Positions 5,139 through 13,282 of a DNA stretch of 15,719 bases are shown piece after piece. The stretch's first letter is position 1. Every line of letters starts with the position of its first letter. The notes beneath the pieces are model-generated. The model ran no database searches. It saw only the letters and a list, made by a program, of their open reading frames with translations, and was not told the DNA's origin. The translations under genes were made by a program, and so were the position numbers. Origin of the DNA: an uncultured Prevotellaceae bacterium. GTDB taxonomy: Bacteria > Bacteroidota > Bacteroidia > Bacteroidales > Muribaculaceae. The stretch is taken from the NCBI GenBank assembly GCA_900541935.1, contig UQLZ01000055.1, positions 1-15,719 of the forward strand, read 5' to 3'.

Positions 5139-6350
5139 TTATTTGTTTGTAATTATTTGGGATAAGTCGTTGCCCGAAGGAGACTGAAAGGGTTTAAGTC
5201 CAAATATTTCCAGTGATGCAAAAGCAAATTCCATGATTTCGGAATTGAAGTTTTCAAAACTTTCCCAATCCGTAATTGTTGTAAAGAAATAAAGCTCGAT
5301 TGGCAATCCGAAATTAGTAGGTTCTAAAGTTTTAATCATCATTTGATGATGTGTGGTTTCTAGTTTTGGATTTTTTTTGCAAAAACGTTCATAGTGCTTT
5401 TTCAAGTATTCCCTATAGTAGAAAAGATTTGAAAATCCTTTTCCTTCAGTATCTTTTTCAGTAAGGGTTGTTAGTTTTCTAAATCGGGTAATATCGTTAC
5501 TTTCAACCTTCCTTATAGAAGTAATGTCAATAAATATTTTCTTTGAAAGTCTTCTTGAGTTGTCCTCTCTCATTTGCCTGTAGTTTTGGACAGTTTCAGT
5601 AAGGAAGAGGTGTGCTGGTATTGTAGCGATGGAGTTGTCCCAGTTTAGAACTCTAACAATGTTAAGGTTAATGTCAATAACTTCACCATTTACGTTTTTT
5701 GAGTTCATTATAATCCAATCGCCTGGTCTTAAAGTGTCATAAATATTTATCTGAACACCTGCAACAAAACTAAGAATTGTATCCTTGAATACGAGAGACA
5801 GTATTGCTGCAGAAGCACCAATTGCTGCTAATATAGAACCAATGCTTCTGTCAAAAAGGATGCTGACTCCCAGAATAATACCAACAATAATAACTATTCC
5901 TTTTAGGACTTGGAAGAAACCGTTAATAGTTTTCGTTTTAGCCGAGTTCGTTTCATTTGATATTTTGTGAAAGGACGCAATAAAAGAGTTTGTCAGATGT
6001 ATGCAAGAAATTAAAATCAGCAGTTGGCAGCACTTCCCAAGGATAACAGTCACAGACGGAGCACCGGCTGTTGCAATAGGCATGAGAAGGTGTAGAATTA
6101 TAGAGACTGTTAGCAGGTTTATGCTTTTTAGCATTTTTTCATTGAAAAGGTGGTCGTCCCACTTTGTTGAAGTTTGCTTTGTCATTTTAAGCAAAGTGGG
6201 TTTTATTAACTTTTCAATTGTAATATAGATAGTAAAGCATATTAAAATGATGATGGCAAAGATGATGAGCCTATCGTAAAATGTTACGGTAGATAGGTGT
6301 ATTAGTCCTTTTTCTGACAAATATTCTAATATGCTTTCGCTTAGTGTCAT
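5139..6350 (-). CDS. MscS-family mechanosensitive channel (YbdG-like)
   Basis: A 403-residue membrane protein. Hydrophobic segments lie near residues 27-46, 76-92, 101-125 and 147-166, followed by the pore-lining helix (about 170-205, including SILAAIGASAAILSLVFKDT). Then comes the MscS beta-domain, with RPGDWI, a GEVIDINLNIVRVLNWD stretch and IPAHLF. This wording and the 400-residue length match YbdG/MscM (mini-conductance) channels better than the shorter MscS. Such channels release small solutes at the inner membrane when membrane tension rises. It lies 3 bases after lgt and 5 bases before the beta-lactamase, forming one tight operon. The family call is secure; the exact subtype is inferred. 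Confidence 0.9.
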   Translation of the reverse strand: MTLSESILEYLSEKGLIHLSTVTFYDRLIIFAIIILICFTIYITIEKLIKPTLLKMTKQTSTKWDDHLFNEKMLKSINLLTVSIILHLLMPIATAGAPSVTVILGKCCQLLILISCIHLTNSFIASFHKISNETNSAKTKTINGFFQVLKGIVIIVGIILGVSILFDRSIGSILAAIGASAAILSLVFKDTILSFVAGVQINIYDTLRPGDWIIMNSKNVNGEVIDINLNIVRVLNWDNSIATIPAHLFLTETVQNYRQMREDNSRRLSKKIFIDITSIRKVESNDITRFRKLTTLTEKDTEGKGFSNLFYYREYLKKHYERFCKKNPKLETTHHQMMIKTLEPTNFGLPIELYFFTTITDWESFENFNSEIMEFAFASLEIFGLKPFQSPSGNDLSQIITNK

Positions 6351-6353
6351 AAA

Positions 6354-7211
6354 TTATTTTTTCTTTTCAGGTGCAAATTCGTTAGGATATGGTATAATTT
6401 CTCTTGGGCGTTTCATTGCTCTGACAATTAGTATAATGCCGGCAATAATAAATGGAATGCTGAGTAATTGACCCATATTCAAAATCATGCCAATTTCAAA
6501 ATTCTCTTGTGGATTTTTGATGAATTCAATTAGGAATCGTGCGGAGAAGAGAATTACCAGAAATACGCCAGATAGTAATCCTTGTCGTTCACCTGAGTTG
6601 CGTTTCCAATACATAAACATTAGAAGTCCGAATAGAGCGAAGTAGCAAAGGGCTTCATATATTTGTGTTGGGTGAGAAGGCAGGGTGAAAATAGGATCTG
6701 CACCATTCATCCATTGCTCAAGGTTGCTAATGAATCTGAATCCCCAAGGCATTGTTGTTGCGTGTCCGTATATTTCGTGGTTAAAAAGGTTTCCAAGGCG
6801 AATAAAGCCTCCAACCATAGCCACTGGAACGACTAATCTGTCAAGAGTCCATAGATATGGCTTCTTTGTAACGAATTTGGAATACAAAAATAGTCCGATA
6901 AGAATTCCAATTGCACCGCCATGGCTTGCCAGGCCTCCTTCCCAAGTCTTTATTATGTCTTCGGGGTGTTGGGAGTAGTAGTCCCACGCATAAAAGAAAA
7001 CGTGCCCAAGTCGGGCTCCAACAATAGTGCAAATGGCGGTATATATAAAAATTGCGTCAACCCAACTGCTTTTTGTTCCCTCGCGTTTAAACATTTTTGA
7101 AATTACGTTGACTCCAAGAATGAAGCCGATGACGAACATAATTCCATACCAGCGTACAGTTATAGGGTGTGATATAATATCGGGATTGAATGTCCAAGTA
7201 ATAAAGTTCAT
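6354..7211 (-). CDS. lgt: Prolipoprotein diacylglyceryl transferase
   Basis: A 285-residue inner-membrane enzyme that moves diacylglycerol from phosphatidylglycerol to the cysteine of prolipoproteins, the first step of lipoprotein maturation. Several transmembrane helices are clear. The Lgt signature GGFIRLGNLFNHEIYG is at residues 134-149, with the essential arginine at R138. The conserved RWYG (residues 20-23), GARLGHV (65-71), GGLASHGG with H97, and HPTQIYEA are present, as is the late arginine in ARFLIEF. The length is normal. It is the first gene of lgt-mscS-bla. A candidate promoter 76 bases behind mtgA reads GTTG, 19 bases, TATCTTCG (minus strand; -7 box at plus 7229-7236), one mismatch from TAnnTTTG. 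Confidence 0.97.
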   Translation of the reverse strand: MNFITWTFNPDIISHPITVRWYGIMFVIGFILGVNVISKMFKREGTKSSWVDAIFIYTAICTIVGARLGHVFFYAWDYYSQHPEDIIKTWEGGLASHGGAIGILIGLFLYSKFVTKKPYLWTLDRLVVPVAMVGGFIRLGNLFNHEIYGHATTMPWGFRFISNLEQWMNGADPIFTLPSHPTQIYEALCYFALFGLLMFMYWKRNSGERQGLLSGVFLVILFSARFLIEFIKNPQENFEIGMILNMGQLLSIPFIIAGIILIVRAMKRPREIIPYPNEFAPEKKK

Positions 7212-7228
7212 AGTTGTATATTTTTATG

Positions 7229-7259
7229 CGAAGATAGTTTAAAACAGACTAATAACAAC
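7229..7259 (-). promoter_or_regulatory. Candidate promoter of the lgt-mscS-bla operon
   Basis: On the minus strand GTTG and TATCTTCG are separated by 19 bases. The Bacteroidota consensus is TTTG, about 19 bases, TAnnTTTG, so each box has one mismatch. The -7 box lies about 17 bases before the lgt ATG. It is the only candidate between mtgA and lgt. Confidence 0.35.
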
Positions 7260-7287
7260 GCATTTTAGTAAAATTTAATGTAATTCG

Positions 7288-8007
7288 TTATTTTTCCTCT
7301 GTCTTAGGGAACTTTGGAATACTATTAATATATCTCATTATTGTCGCTTTTCTCTTGAGCATATATTTTGTTGGTTTTGCGGAATTAAATTTACGTGGGT
7401 TTGGCAGTGATACTGCAATAAGGGCACATTCTCCTTTTGTCAGGCGGTTGGCTTGTTTGTTGAAGTGCTCTTTAGCAACTGCTTGTATCCCATAAATTCC
7501 GTCGCCTGTTTCAATAGAATTTAGATATACTTCCATAATTCGCTCTTTGCTCCAGAATATTTCGATTAGGACAGTAAAGTACGCTTCTAATCCTTTTCTT
7601 AACCAAGTTGAAGAAGGCCAAAGAAATACATTCTTTGCCGTTTGCTGGGAAATTGTACTTGCTCCTCGAACTCTTCCTCTTTCTTCTTTTTCTTTCATTG
7701 CTTGCTTGATTGCTTTAAAGTCAAAACCGTGGTGCTCTGTAAATCTCCCGTCTTCGGAAGCAATGACAGCCCGAGGCATGTATCTTGACATTTCTTCAAG
7801 TGGAACCCAAGAGTGCTTGCATTTTATTTCCTCTCCTTGAAAAATCTGCTCAACACAGCGGATACCCATAAGCGGTGTGAAATATATAGGCACAAAGCGG
7901 AAAAGAATTACCAATGCGACTGATATTCCTATAAACCATAGAAAAAAGTTTCTGATAAATTTCAGAATTTTTCTGCCTATTTCGTTTTTGCCTGTTGCTG
8001 TTTTCAT
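7288..8007 (-). CDS. mtgA: Monofunctional biosynthetic peptidoglycan transglycosylase
   Basis: A 239-residue GT51 glycosyltransferase that polymerises lipid II into glycan strands at the outer face of the inner membrane. One N-terminal transmembrane anchor lies at residues about 17-40. GT51 motifs follow: IASEDGRFTEHHGFD with catalytic E85, RGASTISQQTAKN (114-126), WLRKGLEAYFTVLIE, and KERIMEVYLN with E159. No transpeptidase domain follows, and the length is typical of MtgA. It lies between the ackA terminator and lgt, 76 bases before lgt, so it could be separate or read into the lgt operon. The neighbouring beta-lactamase and lgt share the envelope theme. Confidence 0.96.
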   Translation of the reverse strand: MKTATGKNEIGRKILKFIRNFFLWFIGISVALVILFRFVPIYFTPLMGIRCVEQIFQGEEIKCKHSWVPLEEMSRYMPRAVIASEDGRFTEHHGFDFKAIKQAMKEKEERGRVRGASTISQQTAKNVFLWPSSTWLRKGLEAYFTVLIEIFWSKERIMEVYLNSIETGDGIYGIQAVAKEHFNKQANRLTKGECALIAVSLPNPRKFNSAKPTKYMLKRKATIMRYINSIPKFPKTEEK

Positions 8008-8015
8008 ATATTCCC

Positions 8016-8057
8016 AAAAAGAATGATAGGGAGCCAGTAATCCTGTATCTCCCTATC
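8016..8057 (-). terminator. Terminator after pta-ackA
   Basis: Perfect 9-base arms GATAGGGAG (8025-8033) and CTCCCTATC (8049-8057) with a 15-base loop. Read on the minus strand the hairpin is followed by ATTCTTTTT. It lies between the ackA stop and the mtgA start, so it would end the pta-ackA transcript. The stem is good and the T-run is slightly interrupted. Confidence 0.65.
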
Positions 8058-8081
8058 TTGTTTGTTATTATCGTTTGTTCA

Positions 8082-9284
8082 TTATTTTTTGCTGATAATT
8101 TCAGCAGTATCGCAAGCGATCATATACTCTTCATCTGTTGGAATAACAACTACGCGGATTTTTGAACCAGGTTTGGTTATTTCTATTTCTTCACCACGGG
8201 TCTTGTTCTTTTCTGAATCAAAGTCGATACCAAGGAATTCGAGTTGTTTGCAAATTCTTTCTCGTGTAACGGTTTGATTTTCGCCAACGCCTCCGGTAAA
8301 CACAATTATGTCTGCTCCTCCAAGAGCGGCAGTATAAGCACCGATATATTTTGTAATTCTGTATTCGTACATCTTCAGTGCCAAAGTTGCACGTTCATTG
8401 CCTTCAGCGATAGCGTTTTCAATATCTCTCATATCTGAAGAAACTCCAGATATTCCGAGAACACCACTCTTTTTGTTGATTAGGGCTTGCATGTCTGTTG
8501 CTGTGTAGTTCTCTTTTTGTTCGATATAGAGAAGGGCAGCAGGATCAACATCACCGCAACGAGTACCCATCATTAGACCTTCTACTGGAGTGAGACCCAT
8601 TGATGTGTCAACTGATTTGCCATTCTTTACAGCGGTGATTGAACCGCCGTTACCAATATGGCAAGTGATGATTCTTTGCTTTTCATAATCAACGCCGAGG
8701 AATTCGCATGCTCTGCGTGAAACGTATCTGTGACTTGTTCCGTGGAAGCCGTATCTGCGAACACCGTATTTCTCGTATGCTTCGTATGGTAGGGCGTACA
8801 TGTATGCATAGTCAGGCATAGTCTGGTGGAATGCTGTATCGAATACGCCAACTTGAGGAACGTCAGGCAATATGCTGCTTATAGCCTCAATACCAGCAAT
8901 GTTTACAGGATTGTGTAGTGGAGCAAGGTCGTAGCATTCTTTTACCTTTGCAATAACTTCTTCGGTAATCAATACGCTTTTATTGAATTTTTCTCCACCG
9001 TGAACAACGCGGTGACCAACTGCGTCAATTTCATTGTAATCTTTTATGCAACCGTATTTTGCACTTGTTAGGTTGTCAAGAATTACACGAATTGCAATGT
9101 CGTGGTTAGGCATTGATGTTGTAATTGTTACTTTTTCTCCGTTAAATTTGAATTTAAGGAAAGAGTCATGCAAGCCAACTTTTTCAACACCGCCTTCAGC
9201 CAATATATCTTGTTCGTTTCCTTTAAGGTCTATTAATTTATATTTGACAGAAGAACTGCCACAGTTTAAAACTAAAATTTTCAT
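8082..9284 (-). CDS. ackA: Acetate kinase
   Basis: A 400-residue cytoplasmic enzyme converting acetyl phosphate and ADP to acetate and ATP. It starts MKILVLNCGSSSVKYKLID, the N-terminal ASKHA phosphate-binding motif. GHRVVHGGEKF, RRYGFHGTSHRYVSRRA and GNGGSITAVKNGKSVDTSMG are the classical acetokinase signatures, and the arginine and histidine that contact acetyl phosphate are in place. MMGTRCGDVDPA and FTGGVGEN complete the nucleotide site. The length is normal. The gene starts 2 bases after pta, so both are made from one transcript and act in sequence. Confidence 0.98.
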   Translation of the reverse strand: MKILVLNCGSSSVKYKLIDLKGNEQDILAEGGVEKVGLHDSFLKFKFNGEKVTITTSMPNHDIAIRVILDNLTSAKYGCIKDYNEIDAVGHRVVHGGEKFNKSVLITEEVIAKVKECYDLAPLHNPVNIAGIEAISSILPDVPQVGVFDTAFHQTMPDYAYMYALPYEAYEKYGVRRYGFHGTSHRYVSRRACEFLGVDYEKQRIITCHIGNGGSITAVKNGKSVDTSMGLTPVEGLMMGTRCGDVDPAALLYIEQKENYTATDMQALINKKSGVLGISGVSSDMRDIENAIAEGNERATLALKMYEYRITKYIGAYTAALGGADIIVFTGGVGENQTVTRERICKQLEFLGIDFDSEKNKTRGEEIEITKPGSKIRVVVIPTDEEYMIACDTAEIISKK

Positions 9285-9286
9285 GT

Positions 9287-10294
9287 CTATTTGGCGTTAA
9301 TGCTTTGGTTACAAGTAATAATAACAGTTTTATAAATGTCTTCAGGACTACAACCTCTTGAAAGGTCGTTAACAGGTTTTGCCAAGCCTTGTAGGATTGG
9401 GCCAACTGCCTGAGCGCCACTAATTCTTTGAACGAGTTTATATGTAATGTTACCGACGTTTAGGTTCGGGAAAACAAGTACGTTTGCAGTTCCTGCAATT
9501 TCGCTATTTGGTGCTTTGCTGTGTGCAACGCTTGGAACGATAGCGGCATCGGCTTGCAATTCTCCGTCAATAGCGAGTTCAGGAGCCATACCTTGAGCAA
9601 TTTTAGTTGCTTCTATAACTCTGTCAACTGTTTCGTGTTTAGCACTGCCTTTTGTTGAGAAACTCAAAATTGCAACTCTTGGATCTATTCCGGCAACGTT
9701 TCTTGCAGTTTCTGCTGAAGATACTGCAATTTGTGCTAATTCTGCAGCATTTGGTTCAGGAACAACAGCACAGTCAGCAAATACAAGCATACCGTCTGTT
9801 CCGTATGGGGAACCTTCAGGAAGAAGCATTAGGAAAGCGCCAGAAACAACGCTTATGCCTTTCTTTGGTTTTATAACCTGAAAGGCTGCTCTTAAAACAT
9901 CTCCAGTTGTGCTTAACGCCCCTGCTACTTGACCGTCAGCATCGCCGTTCTTTATTAAAAGGCAACCAAGGTAAAGAGGGTTTAAAACAGTTTTGCGGGC
10001 ATCATCCATTGAGATTCCCTTGCTTTTGCGCAATTCGTAGAATAGTTCGGCATATTTTTCAGTGACAGCAGTGTCGGTGTTGTCAACGATAGTTGCTTTG
10101 TCGATGTTGTTCAGCGACAACTCTTGAGCCTTTGCCATGATTTGCTCTGGCTTGCCGATGAGGATAATCTCTGCAATACCGTCAGCGATTAGCATTTCTG
10201 CTGCTTGCAATGTTCTTGGTTCCGTACCTTCTGCGAGGACTATTCTTTGCTTGTTGTCCTGCGCTGTTTTTGTCAGTCTGTCAAATAAAGCCAT
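9287..10294 (-). CDS. pta: Phosphate acetyltransferase
   Basis: A 335-residue enzyme of the short Pta type (PTA_PTB family) that exchanges CoA of acetyl-CoA for phosphate. Typical stretches include RIVLAEGTEPRTLQAAEML near the start, YLGCLLIKNGDADGQVAGAL with the conserved GxxDGxVaGA block, SFSTKGSAKHETVDRV, and the C-terminal FPNLNVGNITYKLVQRISGA and GPILQGLAKPVNDLSRGCS. The long N-terminal regulatory domains of enterobacterial Pta are absent, which is normal here. It is followed 2 bases on by ackA, giving substrate-level ATP synthesis from acetyl-CoA. A promoter box lies 22 bases upstream. Confidence 0.98.
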   Translation of the reverse strand: MALFDRLTKTAQDNKQRIVLAEGTEPRTLQAAEMLIADGIAEIILIGKPEQIMAKAQELSLNNIDKATIVDNTDTAVTEKYAELFYELRKSKGISMDDARKTVLNPLYLGCLLIKNGDADGQVAGALSTTGDVLRAAFQVIKPKKGISVVSGAFLMLLPEGSPYGTDGMLVFADCAVVPEPNAAELAQIAVSSAETARNVAGIDPRVAILSFSTKGSAKHETVDRVIEATKIAQGMAPELAIDGELQADAAIVPSVAHSKAPNSEIAGTANVLVFPNLNVGNITYKLVQRISGAQAVGPILQGLAKPVNDLSRGCSPEDIYKTVIITCNQSINAK

Positions 10295-10316
10295 AATGAT
10301 TGTTTTTTTTGTACTA

Positions 10317-10324
10317 CAAAAGTA
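10317..10324 (-). promoter_or_regulatory. -7 box of the pta-ackA promoter
   Basis: Minus-strand TACTTTTG fits TAnnTTTG exactly and lies 22 bases before the pta ATG, just after the mscL terminator. The -33 position reads only TATT, a weak match to TTTG. Confidence 0.5.
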
Positions 10325-10336
10325 CGGAATATATAG

Positions 10337-10378
10337 TGATAAAAATAGGATTTTCAGATATTTTTCTGAAAATCCTAT
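10337..10378 (-). terminator. Rho-independent terminator after mscL
   Basis: Perfect 13-base arms, ATAGGATTTTCAG (10345-10357) and CTGAAAATCCTAT (10366-10378), enclose an 8-base loop. On the minus strand the stem is followed by TTTTTATC. It lies 29 bases after the mscL stop and ends the galE-glycosidase-mscL transcript. Confidence 0.8.
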
Positions 10379-10407
10379 AGAAATTTTATTAGCAAATCTT
10401 AAAAAAT

Positions 10408-10836
10408 CTATTTGTCCTTCTTTAAGAGGTCTCTGATTTCTGTAAGAAGTTTGATGTCTTCAGATGGCTCTGCCGGCTTTTCTTCAACAGCAGGTGCTTC
10501 TTCTTTTTTGCGTTTCAATTTGTTGATAGCCTTTATAGCCAAGAATATAACAAGGGCAATGATTGTAAAGTCAATTACAGTTTGGATGAAAGCACCATAG
10601 TTGATTGCAACTTCTGCTGTTGTGTTTCCTCCTTCTGTAACAGCCTCTTTGATTACCCATTTTAAGTCTCTGAAATTAGTATCTCCAATAATGACACCAA
10701 TTGCAGGCATAACAACGTCGCCAACAAGAGAGGAAACAATTTTGCCAAAGGCACCGCCGATGATAACACCGACTGCCATATCGATAACATTGCCTTTTAC
10801 GGCAAACTCTTTAAATTCTTTAAGAAATTTATTCAT
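10408..10836 (-). CDS. mscL: Large-conductance mechanosensitive channel
   Basis: A 142-residue MscL, the emergency valve of the inner membrane under hypo-osmotic shock. It starts MNKFLKEFKEFAVKGNVIDM, the amphipathic first helix and GNVID motif of the family. TM1 (about 15-45) contains AVGVIIGGAFGKIVSSLVGD and TM2 lies at about 82-107. The periplasmic loop is of usual size, and a charged linker leads to the C-terminal helix SEDIKLLTEIRDLLKK. It starts 7 bases after the glycosidase-like gene and is followed by a strong terminator, so it is the last gene of that operon. The pairing with a secreted enzyme is not one I recognise. Confidence 0.97.
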   Translation of the reverse strand: MNKFLKEFKEFAVKGNVIDMAVGVIIGGAFGKIVSSLVGDVVMPAIGVIIGDTNFRDLKWVIKEAVTEGGNTTAEVAINYGAFIQTVIDFTIIALVIFLAIKAINKLKRKKEEAPAVEEKPAEPSEDIKLLTEIRDLLKKDK

Positions 10837-10843
10837 AGCGTAA

Positions 10844-13267
10844 CTATCTTATAATGAATTTCTTTGCTTTGGAAATTCCGTTTTGCTCAATAACAGCAAC
10901 ATAAATTCCGGTAGCGAAAAATTCTGTGTTGAAACTGAAGTTGTTTATGCCGGAAGTAGTCTTGATGCTTTCTGCCAATTCAAGTCTTCCTGTTGTGGAG
11001 TAAACTTCAATATTAGCATCATAACCACCGTTTGAAGGAAATGATATATTTGCTTGAGCACCGCTAATGTTAATGCAGATGTCATTATCGGATGTTATTG
11101 CAGATACACCTCCTTGCTCTGTCTTTGGATACACAGCAACAAGATTGCCAAATCCGAATGTCTTCTTTTGAACGGAATTGAAGTAAATTATTATTTCGTT
11201 CAATTTGATAGGGAATGCAGGGACAGATAGTTTTTTGCCATCTTCAGCAAAATCGATTCGGTAAGTTTCGTCAGTGTTATTAACTGTTATTTCGCTAACA
11301 TTTCTATTGCCAAGATTATCCTCCCAACTTAATGTTATCCTCTTTATTGCACCATCTTTGTTGAAAATTGGCAATTCGAGAGCGTCAGGCAAACCGAAAA
11401 TAGTTTTTCCGTATTTAAGTTTTGCTGTTCTGGTGCGTCCGCTGATGCTTTCAACATAGTATAGAGCACCGTCAGTCCAACCTTCTGGCAGTGTTGATTG
11501 CAATGTCAATCCAGTAAGTCCGGATTTAGTTACATTTGGGTCTGTTGCAAATTGCTTGAAGTCATAAACGGATTGTTTGCCAATACCTATTTCTACATCA
11601 ACAGCAATTTTTATTGAAAGGTTCTCAAATGTACCAGTTACGGTTGTAGTGCCATCTTTTAAACCTCTTAACATTCCGTTTTCAACAGTAGCCACTGTCG
11701 GGTCTTCAGTTTCCCAAGAGAATGCTGTTGCATCGAGAGGATGGGTCGCTCCGTTGATAACGCCTTCAATTTCCAAAGGATATTGCTCTGTTGAATCAAT
11801 AAGTATATTTGGATATTTTGCTTTTATATTAGATGCTGTTTGAACAGTTACTGTTATTTCGCCGGTTTTCCCATCTTTTTCAGCAATAATTTTACCAACG
11901 CCTCCAGTTGATGTGCTATGGAAAATTCCTTCAGCATCAACGTGACCAAGATTCTCAGGAACTACTTTGAAAGAGCAGCCACTAACGCCTTCTTCAACAA
12001 TGTCGCCATACTTATTGTAAGAAATTACCTTTAGAGGAGTAACTGCGATTGTTGGACAAGAAAAATACGGTTTTGAGAAAGTCAAGTGGTCAACAGTTGC
12101 ATCGTCAGGAGCAAGTGACACAGCAAGCATCGCGTCTTCAACTGGTCTGATAGAGCCTCTGCCTGGCAGGTTTTCCATCTTTTCGTTAACTACGATTGCT
12201 GCAGAACCACCACTATCGAAGTTTACAATATCCCAAGCGCCTCTTTCAAGCATCCATGTTGCCATATCAACGCAGTCTATTGCTTTGCTTTGAGCCGACA
12301 TTTCGTTGATGCATACGTAAAGTTTTGTCTTGTCTTTTGAGATTCCGACCATTACGTGTGAAGATTCCTCGTGTTCTCTACCATTCTCAAAATTGTTGTA
12401 TTCACCTTCGTGTAGAACTCCGTCGTGGGCAATACTTGGGTATCCGTGGAAAGCATTGAGGATATTCTCTGGAACGTTTCCCCAATTAGATTTGACCATC
12501 TTTTGGCGAACGTTTATAGTTTGACCGACCTCCACATGACCGTCAAGAGCATTCTGCTTTCCATTGCGCAAGTATATTACGCATTCAGTTTTTGATGTTT
12601 GTAGTGGAGAATCAGAAATCTCTATAATCTTACAAGGAATATCAGGACCATTAACAATCCATTCAGATTGAGGCTGAACTTTTATATATTTGCCGGCATC
12701 TGTCAATGTCCTTGAATTTAGGTGATTAAAGAAAACGCAATCGCCGTTAATAGCAAGGGCATTTGAATTGAACATATCAATTACGACTTCTGTTCCGTCA
12801 GCAGCGATAACTTTAGTATCAAATTTTGGTAAAAAGATCTCTGCTTTCTTGTCTTTTGTAATAGCAAGCATTGAACGTCCCCAAAGAGTGTACGCTATTT
12901 GGCCGTCAGAAATGTTTGCACCAATGCAAATTCCTTGGTCATAACTGAAGAAGTCGTGATTCCAAGCCGTTCTTACCCTATGGCCTGGTCTTGAGTTCTC
13001 TTTGAAATGCTGCATAACGTCCCACCTGTTGACATCCGGAACTTGGTGGCGGCTTTGAACCTGTTCAATTTTGTTGTACTGGTTCTGGAGGTCAATAGTT
13101 GAATACCACATAATAAGTGGTCTTTCGTGGTATATAATTTTTGTGTATTCAATGCCTGGGCCTACATTGTAGCAAGCGATTGTGTCAGCAGGACCCCAAT
13201 CGCTTATTGCTGCAGATGCAGAGCCGAGTGTCAGGCAGGTTAGGAGTGTTAGATAAAGTTTTTTCAT
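10844..13267 (-). CDS. Secreted phosphodiester-glycosidase-like (NAGPA domain) protein with Ig-like and sorting domains
   Basis: An 807-residue exported protein. Residues 1-19 are a signal peptide (MKKLYLTLLTCLTLGSASA). A NAGPA/DUF2233-type phosphodiester glycosidase domain spans about 35-390: AWNHDFF with D105 resembles the family's 'NGGFF' site, and NFDSGGSAAIVVNEK with GRGSIRPVEDAMLAV matches its C-terminal hallmark 'DGGGSstmvvnG...RpV.nal'. Two Ig-like (Big_2-type) modules follow (about 400-477 and 497-560), then a beta-rich module (about 565-715) and a C-terminal region (about 735-807) ending YSTTGRLELAES...GIYVAVIEQNGISKAKKFII, the form of a type IX secretion sorting domain. The enzyme would act at the cell surface or outside on a glycan phosphodiester; the substrate is unknown. 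In the hallmark, the usual DGGGS reads DSGGS. It follows galE by 15 bases and precedes mscL by 7. Domain order is secure; the activity is inferred. Confidence 0.85.
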   Translation of the reverse strand: MKKLYLTLLTCLTLGSASAAISDWGPADTIACYNVGPGIEYTKIIYHERPLIMWYSTIDLQNQYNKIEQVQSRHQVPDVNRWDVMQHFKENSRPGHRVRTAWNHDFFSYDQGICIGANISDGQIAYTLWGRSMLAITKDKKAEIFLPKFDTKVIAADGTEVVIDMFNSNALAINGDCVFFNHLNSRTLTDAGKYIKVQPQSEWIVNGPDIPCKIIEISDSPLQTSKTECVIYLRNGKQNALDGHVEVGQTINVRQKMVKSNWGNVPENILNAFHGYPSIAHDGVLHEGEYNNFENGREHEESSHVMVGISKDKTKLYVCINEMSAQSKAIDCVDMATWMLERGAWDIVNFDSGGSAAIVVNEKMENLPGRGSIRPVEDAMLAVSLAPDDATVDHLTFSKPYFSCPTIAVTPLKVISYNKYGDIVEEGVSGCSFKVVPENLGHVDAEGIFHSTSTGGVGKIIAEKDGKTGEITVTVQTASNIKAKYPNILIDSTEQYPLEIEGVINGATHPLDATAFSWETEDPTVATVENGMLRGLKDGTTTVTGTFENLSIKIAVDVEIGIGKQSVYDFKQFATDPNVTKSGLTGLTLQSTLPEGWTDGALYYVESISGRTRTAKLKYGKTIFGLPDALELPIFNKDGAIKRITLSWEDNLGNRNVSEITVNNTDETYRIDFAEDGKKLSVPAFPIKLNEIIIYFNSVQKKTFGFGNLVAVYPKTEQGGVSAITSDNDICINISGAQANISFPSNGGYDANIEVYSTTGRLELAESIKTTSGINNFSFNTEFFATGIYVAVIEQNGISKAKKFIIR

Positions 13268-13282
13268 AATAAATTTATAGTT

